Shown: positions 33,296-46,128, numbered from the stretch's first letter. The stretch is 64,000 bases of DNA from Acanthosoma haemorrhoidale (GCA_930367205.1 OV884013.1:87111333-87175332), one strand, 5' to 3'. Notes: generated from the sequence alone by a model not told the origin. Program-made: numbers and translations.

Positions 33296-33960
33296 GTGTA
33301 TCAAAAATTAATAAAATGTGACCAGGTATTTCTTATGAAGTTTAAACCAGACATCAAATCTAAGATTATAGTTCCAGATAACCTAGCTGAATTATTGAGT
33401 GAGATGATCCATAATGACCATGGGCACATAGGAATACACAAGACGTTTTATTTAATTAACAATAATTTTTATTTTCCACGTGTGTGACGAGCAATTAACT
33501 ACATCCTCTCCAAATGCCACGTATGTCAGATGAGTAAGATAACTAATCATACTCTTTATTCAGATTATGCATATTTCCCGAACTCCAAACCCGTAGAAAT
33601 AGTGTCAGTTGATTTTTAAGCCCCATTACCAATGGATAAAAGCAAATTTAGGAATATCTTTGCGATCACCAATCATTTTTCAAAACTTTATCCGATTAAT
33701 TACGCTAGCGCATGGAATGCGATGAAGTCCCTAGAAAAATTTTGTTTGGAGTTTGGAGTTCCGGAACGGTTTGTTTGTGACAATGGGAGTCAATTTACAT
33801 CAGACAAATGGATTCAAGGTGTAAGGAGTTTGAAAATAAAACTGACATTCATGCCCATCCGATATTCCCATTCAAACAAGACTGAATGAATCAACAGGGA
33901 TTTAGGAGAATATTTTAGGGTAATGTTGTATAATAAACGTCACACCAGTTGGGTAAATTA
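33296..33960 (+). pseudogene. Gy-H integrase zinc module and catalytic core
   Basis: The zinc module has His-x4-His in HNDHGHIGIHKTF and Cys-x2-Cys in CHVCQMSK, separated by a TGA at 33487. The core has SVDF (first Asp) followed by a TAA, then VCDNGSQFTS (second Asp) and SHSNKTE (Glu) directly before another stop at about 33889. All three catalytic acids are visible, but stops interrupt the domain at least three times. Confidence 0.7.
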
Positions 33961-34175
33961 TGTAGACAGGACCTAGTTTTAAGGAACAATACTTATCACT
34001 GAGGTATCAATGGTTATCCTGTAGAAATTCATTTGGGTTTTAAGCCTCAAAATTTACCTAACAACAGTATTCACAAATATATACCGGACGAGGATGATGT
34101 CAGTGAACGAAATTTGGAACACAAATGAAATATAGCAAAGGAATGGATTAAGAAGAAATGTGATCAAAGGAAACT

Positions 34176-34284
34176 TACACAGGCGGTCTGAAAAGTTTCC
34201 GACCTCGACATGAAGATGATAATAACATAAATAAAAGCTAAAATAAAAGGTTTGTTAGGTCGGAAACTTTTCAGACCACTCGTA
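34176..34284 (+). mobile_element. 109-bp mariner-type MITE with 21-bp perfect inverted repeats and TA duplication
   Basis: GGTCTGAAAAGTTTCCGACCT at 34185-34205 is the exact reverse complement of 34257-34277. The internal spacer is about 51 bp and AT-rich. TA dinucleotides flank the element (34176-34177 and 34283-34284), as expected for Tc1/mariner insertion. It interrupts the Gy-H integrase between the QRKL and RSDEGHQ-type codons. It encodes nothing and would depend on a transposase elsewhere. Confidence 0.8.
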
Positions 34285-34605
34285 GGTCTGACGAAGGGCA
34301 TCAGGTTCACGAGTTGAATGAAGGAGATCTGGGGGTAGTATCATCGTTAACGATATCAAGTGGATCGAAGGAAGTTAGTAAATTCTTGCCTTTTTGGGAA
34401 GGACCAAATATGATCAAAATTAAACACAGCCGATGTACATTCACGATATGTTATTTTGAGGGAGATGAAATAAGGGGAAAATTTCACATATCCAGTTTGA
34501 AAAAGTACAACATGCTCCCGGAATACATATGTAAATTTCATTTAGGGGATCCTAAATTATGTCGATTGGGAAATTTTCTCCAGTCAATTTTTTTTTTTAA
34601 TTAGA
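34285..34605 (+). pseudogene. Gy-H integrase C-terminal (GPY/F-like) module
   Basis: The frame 34314-34604 has KFLPFWEGPNMIKIKHS, which corresponds to the GPY/F module of Ty3/Gypsy integrases, followed by GKFHISSLKKYN, the conserved end of the polyprotein. It follows the MITE in the same original frame. Confidence 0.65.
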
Positions 34606-36370
34606 AAATAATGTTCCGGAGGTTTGGACATACTCTGGTCATCTACACCGTGTAATATATGTTAATACTCTTTTATAGATAAGTCCAACCTTTTGTGATT
34701 ATAGATTTATAGGATAAGCTGAATAGCCCTTTAATGGATAAAACATTAATTAGTGTATTGTTCATAAAGGTTGTATAAAATCTTGGTTGTTGGCTCATAT
34801 AAATGATGTAAATTTGTTTTTTTTTTTGTTTTTAAATATTATTATTCAGTCATTATAAATGCTTTAATTAATATTCTATAATCTAATGTTTTTATTTACA
34901 TGTCTTAAGCAGAATTAAGTTGGAGAGTTTGAATTGAATTATAAATGTAATTTAGGATATCCAAAAGCCTATGGTTATAACAACAGTGAAAGAGGTTGAG
35001 TAATAACTTCACGTCAATTGAGGGAATTTTAACAAGAAACACCGTTATTATGTCATATATGATGCAGATCCAAAAAAAGTAGTTGAAAAGTTTGGAAGAA
35101 AATGCTTCTTTAGCAGTCAACATTTTCTTATCTGGTGGGGTAATGAGATGTATCAGAGGATGACCCACTGGATGATTTGTTAGTTGGAGCTTCAGAAGGC
35201 TGCCAACAGGAAGTGTGATGGTGAGCTAGTGTCGTGGGAGTGGAAGGACTCGGGATGAAGGCGCGGTTTAGGAAGGAAGAGGCCGCCCTGCGTTCTCTGC
35301 TGAATATTTGTGGATGTCTATGTATCTAAATAATGTTTGTTTTTTTGTATGAGAGCGTTATTGAATGTTAATGTATAATATAATAAATTTTATAGTTATG
35401 AAAGTCTGCGTAGTGTTTAGTCTCAGTTTTAACTAATCGATAGATTAGATGTATTTTAAACTTTGTACGAAGGTTGAAATGGTTCAATTAATTTAATTAG
35501 GCTAATAAAAAAGGTACATTGTAATATAAATTTCACATTCACTCTTGCACCAATCCATAGGGAGTGACCGACTCCATTTCACCTTAGAGATGTTTTTTGT
35601 CGTTTATCCATAACTTAATTTAGCAATTTATTACTGTAGCGGGTTGATTGTTATGTAAGAGAACGAATACAAAATTTTTTTAGCCACATAAGCATGCAAT
35701 TTTTAAAGTTGAGGGCTATAAATCACTCCTAGTCAGGACAGTCTACTCTCTTCCGTTCACTCACTAACTTCCATACATAGTAGAAGTGCTCGACATGTGC
35801 GCATTGTCTCAAGTCCAGGACTCATTAACATCTGAACGGGGCTAATTCTATTACAGCACTCTCTACTTGTGTCTCCTGCCGTTTTGTCTCAAGCCTTTCC
35901 CTTTTAGAAGAGAAAATGGTAATTGATGAAGGGGAGCTCCGGACAACATAGCACCGTTCAGGAATAAAATGTATATATGCCTTCCTTAAACTCTATTGTT
36001 ACATGGAAAAAGTTCTCTTCGAGAGATCACCTGTTCCATATTTCAAGTCACTTCGCTTTATTAATTTTTTTTCATTTCCGTTATTCTCAGCTTCGTATTA
36101 TCAGTAAGGTGTTAACATACTTATCGAAATTGGGCTCATTACCACGGTAAATGAGTTCATGTTTTAAAACAGCTTATATGAAAAATGACATGCGCCATAA
36201 ACACGTCGTTTTTTTTTTTTGGCTCTTTTGTGGTAAAAATCAATGATTTAGTGGTTACAATGACGAGTACTAACATTTTTTGAATTAAAAAAAAATGAAG
36301 TTATCCCACTAAAAATAAAACACAGTTTAATTATCAATAAACAATTTACGAAACAAACCTTTATTATGAT
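34606..36370. other. Gene-free stretch; possible core promoter near 35717
   Basis: Mostly AT-rich. A short GC-richer patch at 35160-35310 has no frame. TATAAA at 35717-35722 is followed about 20-30 bp later by a cagtcta/aggacagt region, then moderately complex sequence to about 35960. This could be a promoter or a decayed LTR, but no gene follows on either strand. Confidence 0.25.
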
Positions 36371-36592
36371 GAAATTGCAATCTGCCTTATTGGGCGATAA
36401 GTAATTGCGATAAATGTTTTTATTCACACCATATTGACAATTTCCATTCACTCGCTCATTCATACAGTATCTACAAACAGCCCAGAAACCTCCCAAATTC
36501 ACACGGTTGTCACGTCCCTCGCATGTGAAAGGGGAAGTGGAGTCTTAGGAAGTCCTCCACGCTCCTCCATCAGCCGGATACGAACCAGTGGA
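36371..36592 (-). mobile_element. Jk-A copy 4, 3' UTR only
   Basis: The reverse complement of the Jk-A 3' UTR, from the tail side (attgcaatctgccttattgg) to the ggaggagcgtgg region (cacgctcctccatcagccgg). It is a severely 5'-truncated insertion of about 220 bp. Confidence 0.8.
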
Positions 36593-37764
36593 TGCTATAT
36601 TAATAAATAAAGCATAATTATTTAGTCCATCGCTTAGGCGTTCTTTGAACTAACGCATGTGTCACTCACAGTTATTTCTTATTTGATTACTAGTTCATAA
36701 TCAATCAATAATTTCTTGACTAGCTTCTTCTTTGTCAAATCTCGCATACTGTACCTGCTTCCAGTTCCTTCTCGGGTCTAAATAATAAGTGGTCGCTTAA
36801 ATTTTCAATTTCTATTATATTTTGTTTAATACACATTGTATGAAGCCATCTTGTTTTTGTAATGTAATTATATATATCTTGTTTCAACATTGTGGTCCTT
36901 GTTGAACCGGCGGAACGTTTAATGTTGAATGATGTTTTGTCAAAAAAATAATATTTCGGACAATGATAGACTAAGTGCTGATAAGAGCTCATGAGTGCAA
37001 GTGTCCTTTAAAGGAAAAAAAAATATTTTACTTATCTTTATTCCCATAGACACCACATACTCAATCCACAAGGCAGTGTTATAAGGAAACATAGCTTCAG
37101 TTTGAAGAAATGATTGAAGTGTTCTCAGCAAGCCCAATTTAATAGTTCAACAGTTCATCAATATATAAGTGTACCTTTTGGTTATCAGTGGAAAAAAAAA
37201 TTAAAACACACGAAGGCCGCTAAATTAATGAAGGGGTTTGTAAACTGTAAACATTGCATAACAGTTTCACAAGGTTTACACAACACCTTTTAATGGGCTT
37301 GTACACACAGGTAGGTTAATAGGTTCACGATATGTTATTTTCTCATTAGTAAATCTCTGTTGAAAACGTGTTCTGAATGTACAATACAATATTAGCGAAT
37401 TTAATAACTTATTTCCATGTGGATTTTCATTTGATGTCATTTATGGTAAACTTGACAATAAATATCTGATCCAAAAACTAGTTTCGGAGGATCATTGACA
37501 CATAATATCAAACTAGTCGCTAAATATGAATGAAGTAAATATGAAAAGTTACACTTCTCATGTATATGTTAAACTATCTCGTTACTAAAACTCACCTAAC
37601 ATTAAAAAAAATATATATGGAAAATCCGACATAAGTAGCAAAACCCAACTAGTCAATAGAGCTGTGACAAAATCTTTACATGCCTGAATTAATATCACCC
37701 TAATAATATCGAAATGGGGCAATACGGTTTGATAATATTTCGTTGAATAATCAAAAATGTTTAT

Positions 37765-38185
37765 TCTGATAAAATTACAATCTGCCTTACTAGGCTATAA
37801 GTAATTGTGATAGATGTTCTCATTCATACCATATTTACGATTCTTCACTCACCGCTCATTCATACAGTATTTACAAACATCCCAGAGACCTCCCAAATCC
37901 ACATAGTTGTCACCTCCCTCGCATGAGAAAGAGGAAGTCTTAGGGAGGTCCCCCACGCTTCTACGTCCGACACGTCAGCTCTCCAAGAGCGTGAGACCCA
38001 CAGACGTAATGTAATACCACAGAATATAGGTTATATTAAGATCATTATGAAGGTTTGTGTTGGTGATGTAATTAGGGACCTTAACTATTGTTTCAGGACT
38101 ATTGGTTGAAAAGATTGGATACGCTTGATGATCGTATGTTCCCCTTAACTCTATTGCATATGTCCAGATTAGACTACGTTACCAT
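37765..38185 (-). mobile_element. Jk-A copy 5, RT C-terminus and 3' UTR
   Basis: The reverse complement of the 3' UTR (37770-38010) is joined to part of the RT C-terminus (38030-38180, including the ttgaaaagattggatacgct block). The segment holding the last 80 or so coding codons is deleted compared with copy 2. It is 5'-truncated near 38185. Confidence 0.75.
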
Positions 38186-38479
38186 GATCTATCAATAACA
38201 TAATGAACAGACATTATGGACCATTTTGCAGACTGCTTAATTGAAAATCTAATCTCACGATTTCTCAAGGGTATGGGGCTCGCGAGCAGAATGTCTATTT
38301 ATATGTTGAGTTATTGGAACTGAGTATGTGGTAAAAATGAGCTTTTAAATCACATTTATTAGTGCTGGTGAGGTAAATTGTAATGTTTTAAATAAAAAAG
38401 CTATCAAATCCATTGTTCTGAACTCTCACAGTAGAGTAAGCGCTTTCAGGAATGTTAAAATGTCACGAGAAGCTTATGC

Positions 38480-39000
38480 CTGCAACAAGGAGTGACGATC
38501 ACGCTTGATGAAGTTGAGGCAGGTGGGCAGATGAAAGACCACTGCCATTTACCGCAGCGTGCTCTCGCCTTATCACTTCACGCCATGAGGCAGTCGAGCG
38601 GCTAATGACTCGGCAGGAACCCGATCGCCGACTAGGGCGGACAATGGTAACACGATAGCGCATTACACACGGGCTGGCGATCTTGGAGAGGGAATCGGTA
38701 ATCCGGCTCAGCGGCAACGGACCGGGGAAAAAACGGACGGCAGATGGCCGGGGATAATTAGCTTTTGATGGCGGCATGTCGGATCGGTGCATTGTTACCG
38801 CGGCACAATGTTACCAAGTCATATTGTTGAGGACTTCATAGCTCTTTGTATGTCGACGGCAATATTGGATTACAGAGTGGAATATGACACCGGGCTAACA
38901 GATAGGCTATTTGTAAGTGGGCAGCCCACCGCGTAACACCATTGTTAGGGGGTTTTCGAATCACAGGGGTGATGAAATTAGTTGGGGCGATAAGGCAACA
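38480..39000. promoter_or_regulatory. GC-rich island, candidate conserved non-coding element
   Basis: About 300 bp in the centre (38500-38810) are strikingly GC-rich for this window. They contain TAAT-type cores (ggataattagc, ggctaatgac), E-box-like sites and CG dinucleotides. A 97-codon minus frame (38499-38792) is Arg/Ser/Pro-rich and probably a by-product of composition. No repeat copy exists here. Confidence 0.3.
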
Positions 39001-40567
39001 GGATCAGTGCGAGGTATTTACATCGTCGGTTATTAGATCTCTTAGGAATAGTTAATGTAAAACATTTATGATTCAATCCTCTATGGCTTCTCCGTGTCGA
39101 TTCACTTAGGATTTTTCGTTTCAATATTTCAAATACTATTGTGCGATATACTAGATGAACTAATAACTACACTAAATGTAACAATCAATATTATTATGTA
39201 TAATATTATATTAAAATAGAAGGACTTAACTTTATTTAGAAAAATATGTGAATTATACAATACAAGTCAAGCCTTATCATGATTACTAAATGCCCATGCA
39301 TTTGTGAAGTAACTAATAAAAATCACAGGTTTAAAAAATCATTCATCTTCTTAGTCTACCATAAAAATTAAGGGATGTGTGCATAACAACATAAATAATG
39401 TTAATTGCATTATTTGTAAATGAACATCAATATTTTTTTTCAAACATTTTGATAAAAATGCTAACAAAATAAACCAAAAAATGTGTAATTAAACCATAAT
39501 TTGGAAGAACATATACGGTTAAAATTTGATCAGAATATTATAAAACATCTATACTTTATACGATTAGCTTTAAAAACATGATAGGCATAGGGTCGAGGAG
39601 GCCTGTTCAACAACAGGTTCGTCAGATAGTTCAAAGAATCGAATAACTTGGGACTTCTCTAGTCAATGACGAATTTATGGCGTTCAAAGTGATGCCTAAT
39701 CAATAACCAACAGATTGCGTTGAAGGCTTATAAGCTATACGTGGTTAAGGAGAACTTATATAAAGAATTATATTGATCAATCTAAAACCACAAAAATATA
39801 TTTATATTTTTTAGAATGACATAAAGGTCGGTGGTTCCCTATCATGCAAGAATGGTTGATGGAATTTGGAGGGAGAACCATTCACATCAACTAAAGGTGT
39901 TGTTGATTATCAAGCATTTATCACTGGACAAGGACATCGTCATCTGGCCAACAGTTGCATCAAAATATCAGGATGAATAATGCACTTATGGATGCCGAAC
40001 CATTAACGGCAGCTTTCGCTTATGTCAAAGCGTCAGTCGGACTCATTAGCTCATTTGGAATGAGCTATTAGCGTTTTGATTGATAACTCTTCCATTGTCA
40101 GGCGTCACTCAAATCGACAGGTCCTTCAAATATTTTATGAGGGGCCCATACCAGAACGCTCGTTTCGAATGCTGGTTGTCACCTCGTCAGCATCAATTAT
40201 CTGCCTGAACAAATTACATGAATATTTGATTTGCTGTAGGGCAAAATTCAGTGAGGTACAGCCAAAACATTGGTACGCTATGCATTTGCACTTATATTAA
40301 ATATTGCGATGTCTTTTCGAATTATAACTTACACTTATTGACTGATAATTGGTCTTTCGATAGTATGGCCATGACTGATTGAATGGTGTGTTACAGCGAA
40401 GCATAAACAATACTAGGAACGCACAAGATTTTTAAACTCATGGATCGCTCACCTAACCTGGTTTTATTCATCAGATTAATATTAAGCTATACAAGACAAT
40501 TGTGATTTATTAAATAGAAAAATGTTCATAACACATACTAAAATTAAGACCGTTGCCCAACACCATT
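39001..40567. other. Gene-free stretch with a 9-bp-arm hairpin at 40047-40067
   Basis: No gene. The part at about 39830-40130 has balanced composition and contains tagctcatt-tgg-aatgagcta at 40047-40067, a perfect 9-bp inverted repeat. The frames present have no motif. The rest is AT-rich. Confidence 0.35.
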
Positions 40568-41363
40568 TGTCGGGGTTGCCACTAGGGGAGTGTCTAATCA
40601 CTCTAGCCCTGGTGACAAGTGCGGATTGTTGTAGTTTATAACATGGACCATGTTCCATGTAGGCGTTAATATCTGACTCCATTTTTATGATGGGGATGTG
40701 TCCCAACAATACACTGTGCTCAGGAGAAGAGGTGCAGAGGTTTCATAAAGAATAAGACCAGTTTTCAGAGTTCGGGCGGGAGATCGGCAGCGTAATAGGT
40801 ACAAGTCTTCAGAAGGTCTGCTAGAGGCTGTGAGACAGGGTGACGGCACAGAAGTGTGGCAAAGAGAGTGTAGACTAGTAGAAGACTGAGTGGACTTACT
40901 TCCCGGGCCCCGGGGCCCTGGCATATCGCGACCGAGTGATAGCGGCTGTCTAGATGAGGAGACTGGGAAAGAGTGGGTTTTCAGGGCGAAACTTCTTGGT
41001 TTTAAATATTACTTCCCCCACCTACCGGAAGGCGGAGCCTGGCTTGAAAGGGGTATGTTTATGATTTTACACCTGCGCCGAGGTACATGATCCCTCGTCC
41101 CCTAAAGGACTGTTTATGGCAAGGCTTTTAGATTTTATGACCGCCGGAAGGTGACCCTAGGTCTACCGGGGTCTATTTATGACAGTCAGGTGGCTTATCC
41201 TCTCAGGTTTATTGCTGAACCTTCAACTATGTTACTTGTTTTACGACTACCGGCCTCTCCATGATTTATTACTAGAAAACCATGTTTTACATCTAATTAC
41301 AATACATTATATATGCAGCAGGGTATAGGGTTATTTAACACTTATGTAGTTATGGTCACTACA
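40568..41363 (-). mobile_element. Solo LTR of family LTR-S, copy B (796 bp, 5-bp target duplication)
   Basis: It begins TGTCGGG and ends CACTACA on the + strand and is flanked by CCATT at 40563-40567 and 41364-41368. It aligns along its whole length with copy A, with small indels and substitutions, and shares the GC-rich palindromic core (gggccccggggccc at 40905-40918). Copy-specific duplications (ACAAT versus CCATT) show two independent integrations. Orientation is inferred from the copy at 46131. Confidence 0.85.
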
Positions 41364-41368
41364 CCATT

Positions 41369-43900
41369 CATTAGATTAATAAATATGATTAAGGCTATTT
41401 AGTTTAAGATATAATATATTATGTGTTATATGTATATAAAATATATTTAATATTTACGAAACTGAGGAACAAAAAAGGAGAGGATTTGAATATGGCTTGA
41501 TGTATAAGCAGCTTAGTATTCATCTAGAAAAATATTCCATGTGTGATTTTTTTTTGACATTTTCTTCATTCTATATTCCTTATTTTCATGATGAGGGAGT
41601 AGAGAGGCTCTCTGTTCACCGAAGGATGAGCAAGAGTAGAATAAATGGCTGAATAGAAAAGAAATTGATATGTATTTCACCTAAACAAACACCAGGCACC
41701 ACTAATGATTTTTTTTATTTATTAGATGAATCAATGCCATCCAACAATATACAATATTATCTGCCCACTGAATGCAGTTGTTATATATTCAATCTTCTCT
41801 AAAGTCCCTAACTAAATTATTAACCGAATTGTATACCCTCCGGTTATATATATACCGCACTCCGCCTTACATTCACACATTTTTGTTTCATTTATTAAAG
41901 ATATGTTCTAATAATTTAGCTTGTCCGTTTAATACACTGTCTATCAATATCAATTATGCAGTCCACTTTGCATTATCACAGATCTACCACCCGACTAAGT
42001 ACCCATTAAATCATTGGAAACGATAAAAGGAGGCTTGTGAATGATATGTGCATATTTTACAAGAAAAACAAATATTACTGTGTTGGGGGAGATTTTATAA
42101 ATTAGGAAGAAATATTAACCCTTCATTGATATTTCCTCCCAAGTTAATAAAATTAGACTCAACAAATACTTTTCGCCACAGTTCTCACAACCAATCTTTC
42201 ACCACTTTTAGTTAACCAAATCCAAACTTTGTGGAATTTCAACATTATTTGAAATTTGTTAGATGCTCTTGTACAATTCGCACGTTGTCTAAGCGAAAGA
42301 TATTTATGTGATTTTTTTCCAAAATAATAAAAATTCCAATATGTATACAAGTGTTTCTATATTTATTACTCGGAACAATAGTTAATATATAATAGGTGTA
42401 TATTTCATTTGTCACGGACCTTATTGATGATATTTCCATTATGATGACATGATGTGATATAATGTTCATCAGGTTACTATAATGTTAGCCTTATTGAGAC
42501 GGCTTTGACAAAGAGCAGTGACAATACACAATGGCACGGCAGGGACCACCCGAGATAGAACCACGAAGCCAAGCAGAGCCAGCAGGAGAGGCGGCGCTAG
42601 AGAAAGGAATTATGATTTAGTGGACCGACATTAGAGTGCACGAACTCACAAATCAGCTGCCGTGAACCGCGGCACTATATCAGCCCTGGCTGTATCAGCC
42701 GGACGGCACAGCCTTTAATAAAAACAGAACTCACGCCACCTCCGCCGAGTTATGGGCGTCCTGCCTCACTTCTAACTGGTTTTTTTTGCTCCCTTTTCAT
42801 ATCTTTTGTCCTGGACGTGTCTATTAACCTGTCTGCTGCACCGTCCTTTGTCCTGCTACTGCTCTACGCTGCCCTGTTATATATTTGACGTGGGACTGAT
42901 CAAAGGTATATCAAATCCAGTCGAGACTGGAACTACATCTATTAATTTACTTATGCACATATTTTTTTTATATTTTAAAAGATTACACCACTTTATCAAC
43001 TGCAGAGGTTATTGGCAATGACTCTTGAGTTTATAAATCGTGGATGATCGTGAATAGTATTCGTTGCTTGAGTAAATAAAACGGTCAATTGAGAAACGTC
43101 AGACGTCACTATACCAAAATTTTCCAGAAGGAAAATTACCCCCACTAACTTAAGTATAAGCAGCAGAAAAAATATAATCCCTTTTGGGTAACCAAGACTA
43201 AGGCTGCTAACATAATTATCCGAATTCTATGTTTGTTCCATTAGGAGAAATTTGAATTAAAAATTGTAGAACTTATGGTGTTTCTCAAATAAATGGAACT
43301 GGTTGCTAGAATGTACGTAAGTTTGGTGTGAAAATCAGATTAAAGTGCTTGAAAAATGAATTTATTCAAAAAGTGAAGCAAATAGAACAAAAGAGCATTA
43401 AGGAAACATTGTACGGGGTATCCGTCAATAAGCGATAGGTTGAAAACCACGATTTAAAAAGACTGGATGGCTCTTGTTTCAGGTAAGTTTGATTTAAGCT
43501 TAGGGAGATCACCAATTTTTTTTTTGTTGATAGGCTTTGAACCGTTTAAATAGACGGTGCCCACCACTTCACCACTTCAAATATAGATTATAGTTGAACT
43601 TGACATTGATTGTATGCGTTTTAGGGCCAACAATAAAAGTTTTGACCGTTATTATTGTGTTTTTCAGATTGTATCTGGTTCATAAATTGGATAATTTTTA
43701 ATGTAGCCTTTGGATTCTTTGGCAATTTTTCCCTCTAGTTTCCAAAGAAGTCACTTTTGTGTTTCACCATACATATTTCTTTGGTAGTGGAAGATAGAAT
43801 CGATCTTACATATTTTTTTATTGTGTAGACCGTATCTCTGGTTTTGATCTTTCTTTTCAACACAAAAAAATTACCTTTGTGCCACCTGGTATTTTTGTAT
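41369..43900. other. Gene-free stretch with a GC-rich block at 42500-42780
   Basis: AT-rich for the most part. At 42500-42780 there is a GC-rich block with tcagccctggctgtatcagcc and gccgtgaaccgcgg-type short repeats. It has no long frame and no copy elsewhere. It could be a promoter or a non-coding element; nothing recognisable follows it. Confidence 0.35.
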
Positions 43901-43955
43901 ACTGTTCGTACCAGTAAAAATACTGCATAATTCAGAAAAATACTGCTGATGAAAC

Positions 43956-44576
43956 ATGCGTTTCTATCAGCAGTTAATGTCAGAAAATAAAAAAAAACGT
44001 TAGAGGTCCCTGGGACCTACACCCACTCCGTCGCCGGTCAAACGTAAGCCACGGCGATCTAATAGAAATATTGCCCCTGTAAATTGTTCAGCTCCCAGCA
44101 GCTCTATGGAAGAAATACAATCACAACCTAGCACATCTAAAGAAACAACAACTCACGAGTATCCATTTTCACGCCCAATAGTTACGAGGTGTTAAAAAAT
44201 ATTGAAGTAGAGGGCATGGACTCTACCCAAACACCCACACAGCCCAAGCCACCAGCGATATTTGTACGTAATATCAGTAATTTTAAATTACTATGTACCC
44301 AATTGAATAAAATTGTAGGTACAGGCAAATGCACGTGCCTCAATCGGTCCCGGGACACAAAAGTTTCTCCGACACATACCGAGCAATAATAAAATACTTG
44401 GAAGAAACTAATGCCGACATTACACAAAAGTACAGGTCGGAAAGCCTTACCCGAAACGTGATATAGTCCAATGCCAAAATTGCCAGGCATACGGGCACAT
44501 AACATCATACTACTAACACCCTCCCAGGTATGTAAAGTGCAGTGGGCAGCACAAAAGCGAATTGTGCAAGAAGCCC
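43956..44576 (+). mobile_element. Jk-A copy 6, ORF1 fragment
   Basis: The fragment begins at the ORF1 start (atgcgtttctatcagcag at 43956) and continues through the basic Pro-rich region, PPAIFVRNISNFKLL and the zinc-knuckle area (ttgccaggcatacgggcaca), ending near 44576. About 250 bp between TCLNRSRDTK and the knuckle are deleted. The 3' four-fifths of the element are missing and the fragment abuts the antisense Ln-B LINE. Confidence 0.75.
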
Positions 44577-45096
44577 TATGTGATTTCTTGCGTCTTGGCT
44601 GGGTTGACTTTGATGTTGACGGCATCGAGTTTCTCGGTGATGTGTTGACCTCGCAGTTGGAGTACAAGGCTCCTACGATGTGGGAGGTGTAGATGTTGAA
44701 CAGTAGGGGCCTAGCACCGATCCTTGGGGGACACCGGCAGTGTAATTTCTTCGGGTCGTAGATGTGGTGCCTATACGAACCGAGAAAGTTCTGCCTGTGA
44801 AATATGATCTCATCAGGTTCTGCAGCTGATCCGAGAATTCATATTCCCTCAGACGTTGGAGTAAGGTGTAGTGGTCCACAGAGTCGAAAGCTTTCGAACA
44901 GTCTAGTGAGATCATAGCTGTTGCTCCGGACATTCGATGCGACGTGGTGTTGCAATCTCACTAAGTTGTTGTCTGCACTGAAGCCTGTGCTGAAACCAGT
45001 CTGCTCTGGTGGGATGACTTCTTGCGTCTCGCAGTGCTCGGAGAGATGTAAGTGGATGATTCTCTCGAACAGCTTCGAAAGTTGAGTCAGCAGACT
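44577..45096 (-). pseudogene. Ln-B LINE reverse transcriptase, downstream part
   Basis: The minus strand encodes a second Jockey-type RT distinct from Jk-A. It reads LSKLFERIIHLHLSEHC, PPEQTGFSTGFSADNNLVRL, then SLDCSKAFDSVDHYTLLQRL (first catalytic Asp), FTGRTFSVRIG and AGVPQGSVLGP. It is cut before the FADD motif at the Jk-A junction. The upstream part of the same RT lies at 46621-47175, beyond the LTR-S element, and the two join without loss at the duplicated GCAGACT. Confidence 0.75.
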
Positions 45097-45639
45097 ATAC
45101 ATATTTACGTACACGTTTGACTGACATTATTTTACAATTGTTGTGGTCTATTGATCGCTGTTAACATTTACGAGCGAGAAGAAAAAAAAACATATGAATA
45201 AAATATAAAATGACTTACAGTAATGAGTGGTAACTTTCGGTCCTAATAAAAAATATTAAAGCGTATATTTCGAAACAACTTAAAAAAAAACATTAATTTT
45301 TTATCAGTGAGTTTATTTTATATTTACCGTCACGCTACCGACTTCTCGTGCAGCTGTATAATGGCCCGAGGTAGCGATGTGGCTGTGGCAGGCGCGTTTC
45401 CGGCTCCTCCAGTTTGTAGCGCCAATCCGGATGAACTCGTTCGCAGGGTTGTTAGGTCGGGTGTAGATTTGTCTTAAGTTGTCTTTCGCGTCTTGTCTCT
45501 GTATCAACTCCCGGGTGTCGCGGGTCGTCTCTATGCAGTGAATAGTTCCCCGGGGTTCCGTGTGGCCTGTCGAAGTCGATTAGCAGGCGTCCGGGCAGGT
45601 TCGAGCTAGTGGATGAACTCGAGGCACTTCGAAGAGATG

Positions 45640-45900
45640 ATGGTCGTTTTACGGTCGTCAACCAGCCAGTTGTAGAATGCGTTAGCTACGGTGTAGCTTC
45701 TATGTCGCCGAGGTTCGACGGCTCTGGCCATCTAAAGTTCGGTCGATCTTAGTGAGTTTGTGTCGCATCTTCGTAGGTGGTGGCAACGGTCCCATGAAGT
45801 CCAAGTGGATGTATTGCCTCTTCCTGTGTTGGCGAATTGTTCTTGAGGAGTCATCGGATGTCTTGCTTCGTGAAGTGGTTGCGATTAGGCTTACTCAGAT
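45640..45900 (-). pseudogene. LTR-S element integrase core fragment
   Basis: In one minus frame it reads QYIHLDFMGPLPPPTKMRH then LTKIDRT, the first part of a Ty3/Gypsy integrase core with its first catalytic Asp (HLDFMGP). In the next frame it continues with EPSNLGDIEA, and then with TVANAFYNWLV. No second Asp or Glu motif is recognisable further on; minus frames at 45313-45661 are unclear. The rest of gag-pol is gone. Confidence 0.5.
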
Positions 45901-46114
45901 TTTCAAAATTACTGGTCGGCTATTTAATTTAACAGTAACTCGCAGGGAAAATAAACCGTGACGTTGATTTTAATTTCGTTTTGTGTGCTAGTATAGGGAA
46001 ACTCTGGTGGTATGCACGTCCGAGAAATGGCGTGTACGGTTGCACAGCATGCTTCGGCGGACGGGTAAGAAAAGGTTTCTTCTATCTTCTGAGATCACGA
46101 CGGCTTCTCGTTTA

Positions 46115-46128
46115 CGTCGGGTTCACCA
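46115..46128 (-). other. Primer-binding site of the LTR-S element
   Basis: On the minus strand, two bases after the LTR end CCCGACA, comes TGGTGAACCCGACG. A TGG directly after an LTR, followed by a seven-base stem-like stretch, is the form of a sequence complementary to a tRNA 3' end (CCA plus acceptor stem). The tRNA species was not determined. Confidence 0.6.

Larger units (their letters stand above)
32630..34605 (+). mobile_element. Gy-H Ty3/Gypsy fragment: RNase H to integrase C-terminus
   Basis: Pieces of one polyprotein follow in order on the + strand with frame changes and stops. They are RNase H (32782-33075), its end plus linker (33029-33238), the HHCC zinc module (33296-33540), the integrase core (33600-33960) and the integrase C-terminal module (34176-34605). 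It abuts the broken 5' side of Jk-A copy 3. No LTR was identified on either side. A 109-bp MITE lies within the C-terminal part. Confidence 0.75.

Noticed and set aside
38499..38792. 97-codon minus frame in the CG-rich island
   Set aside because: Composition-driven: Arg/Ser/Pro-rich and without homology features.
45313..45661. Two minus-strand frames (64 and 69 codons) near the integrase fragment
   Set aside because: They sit in rearranged LTR-S sequence and give no consistent domain in either frame.
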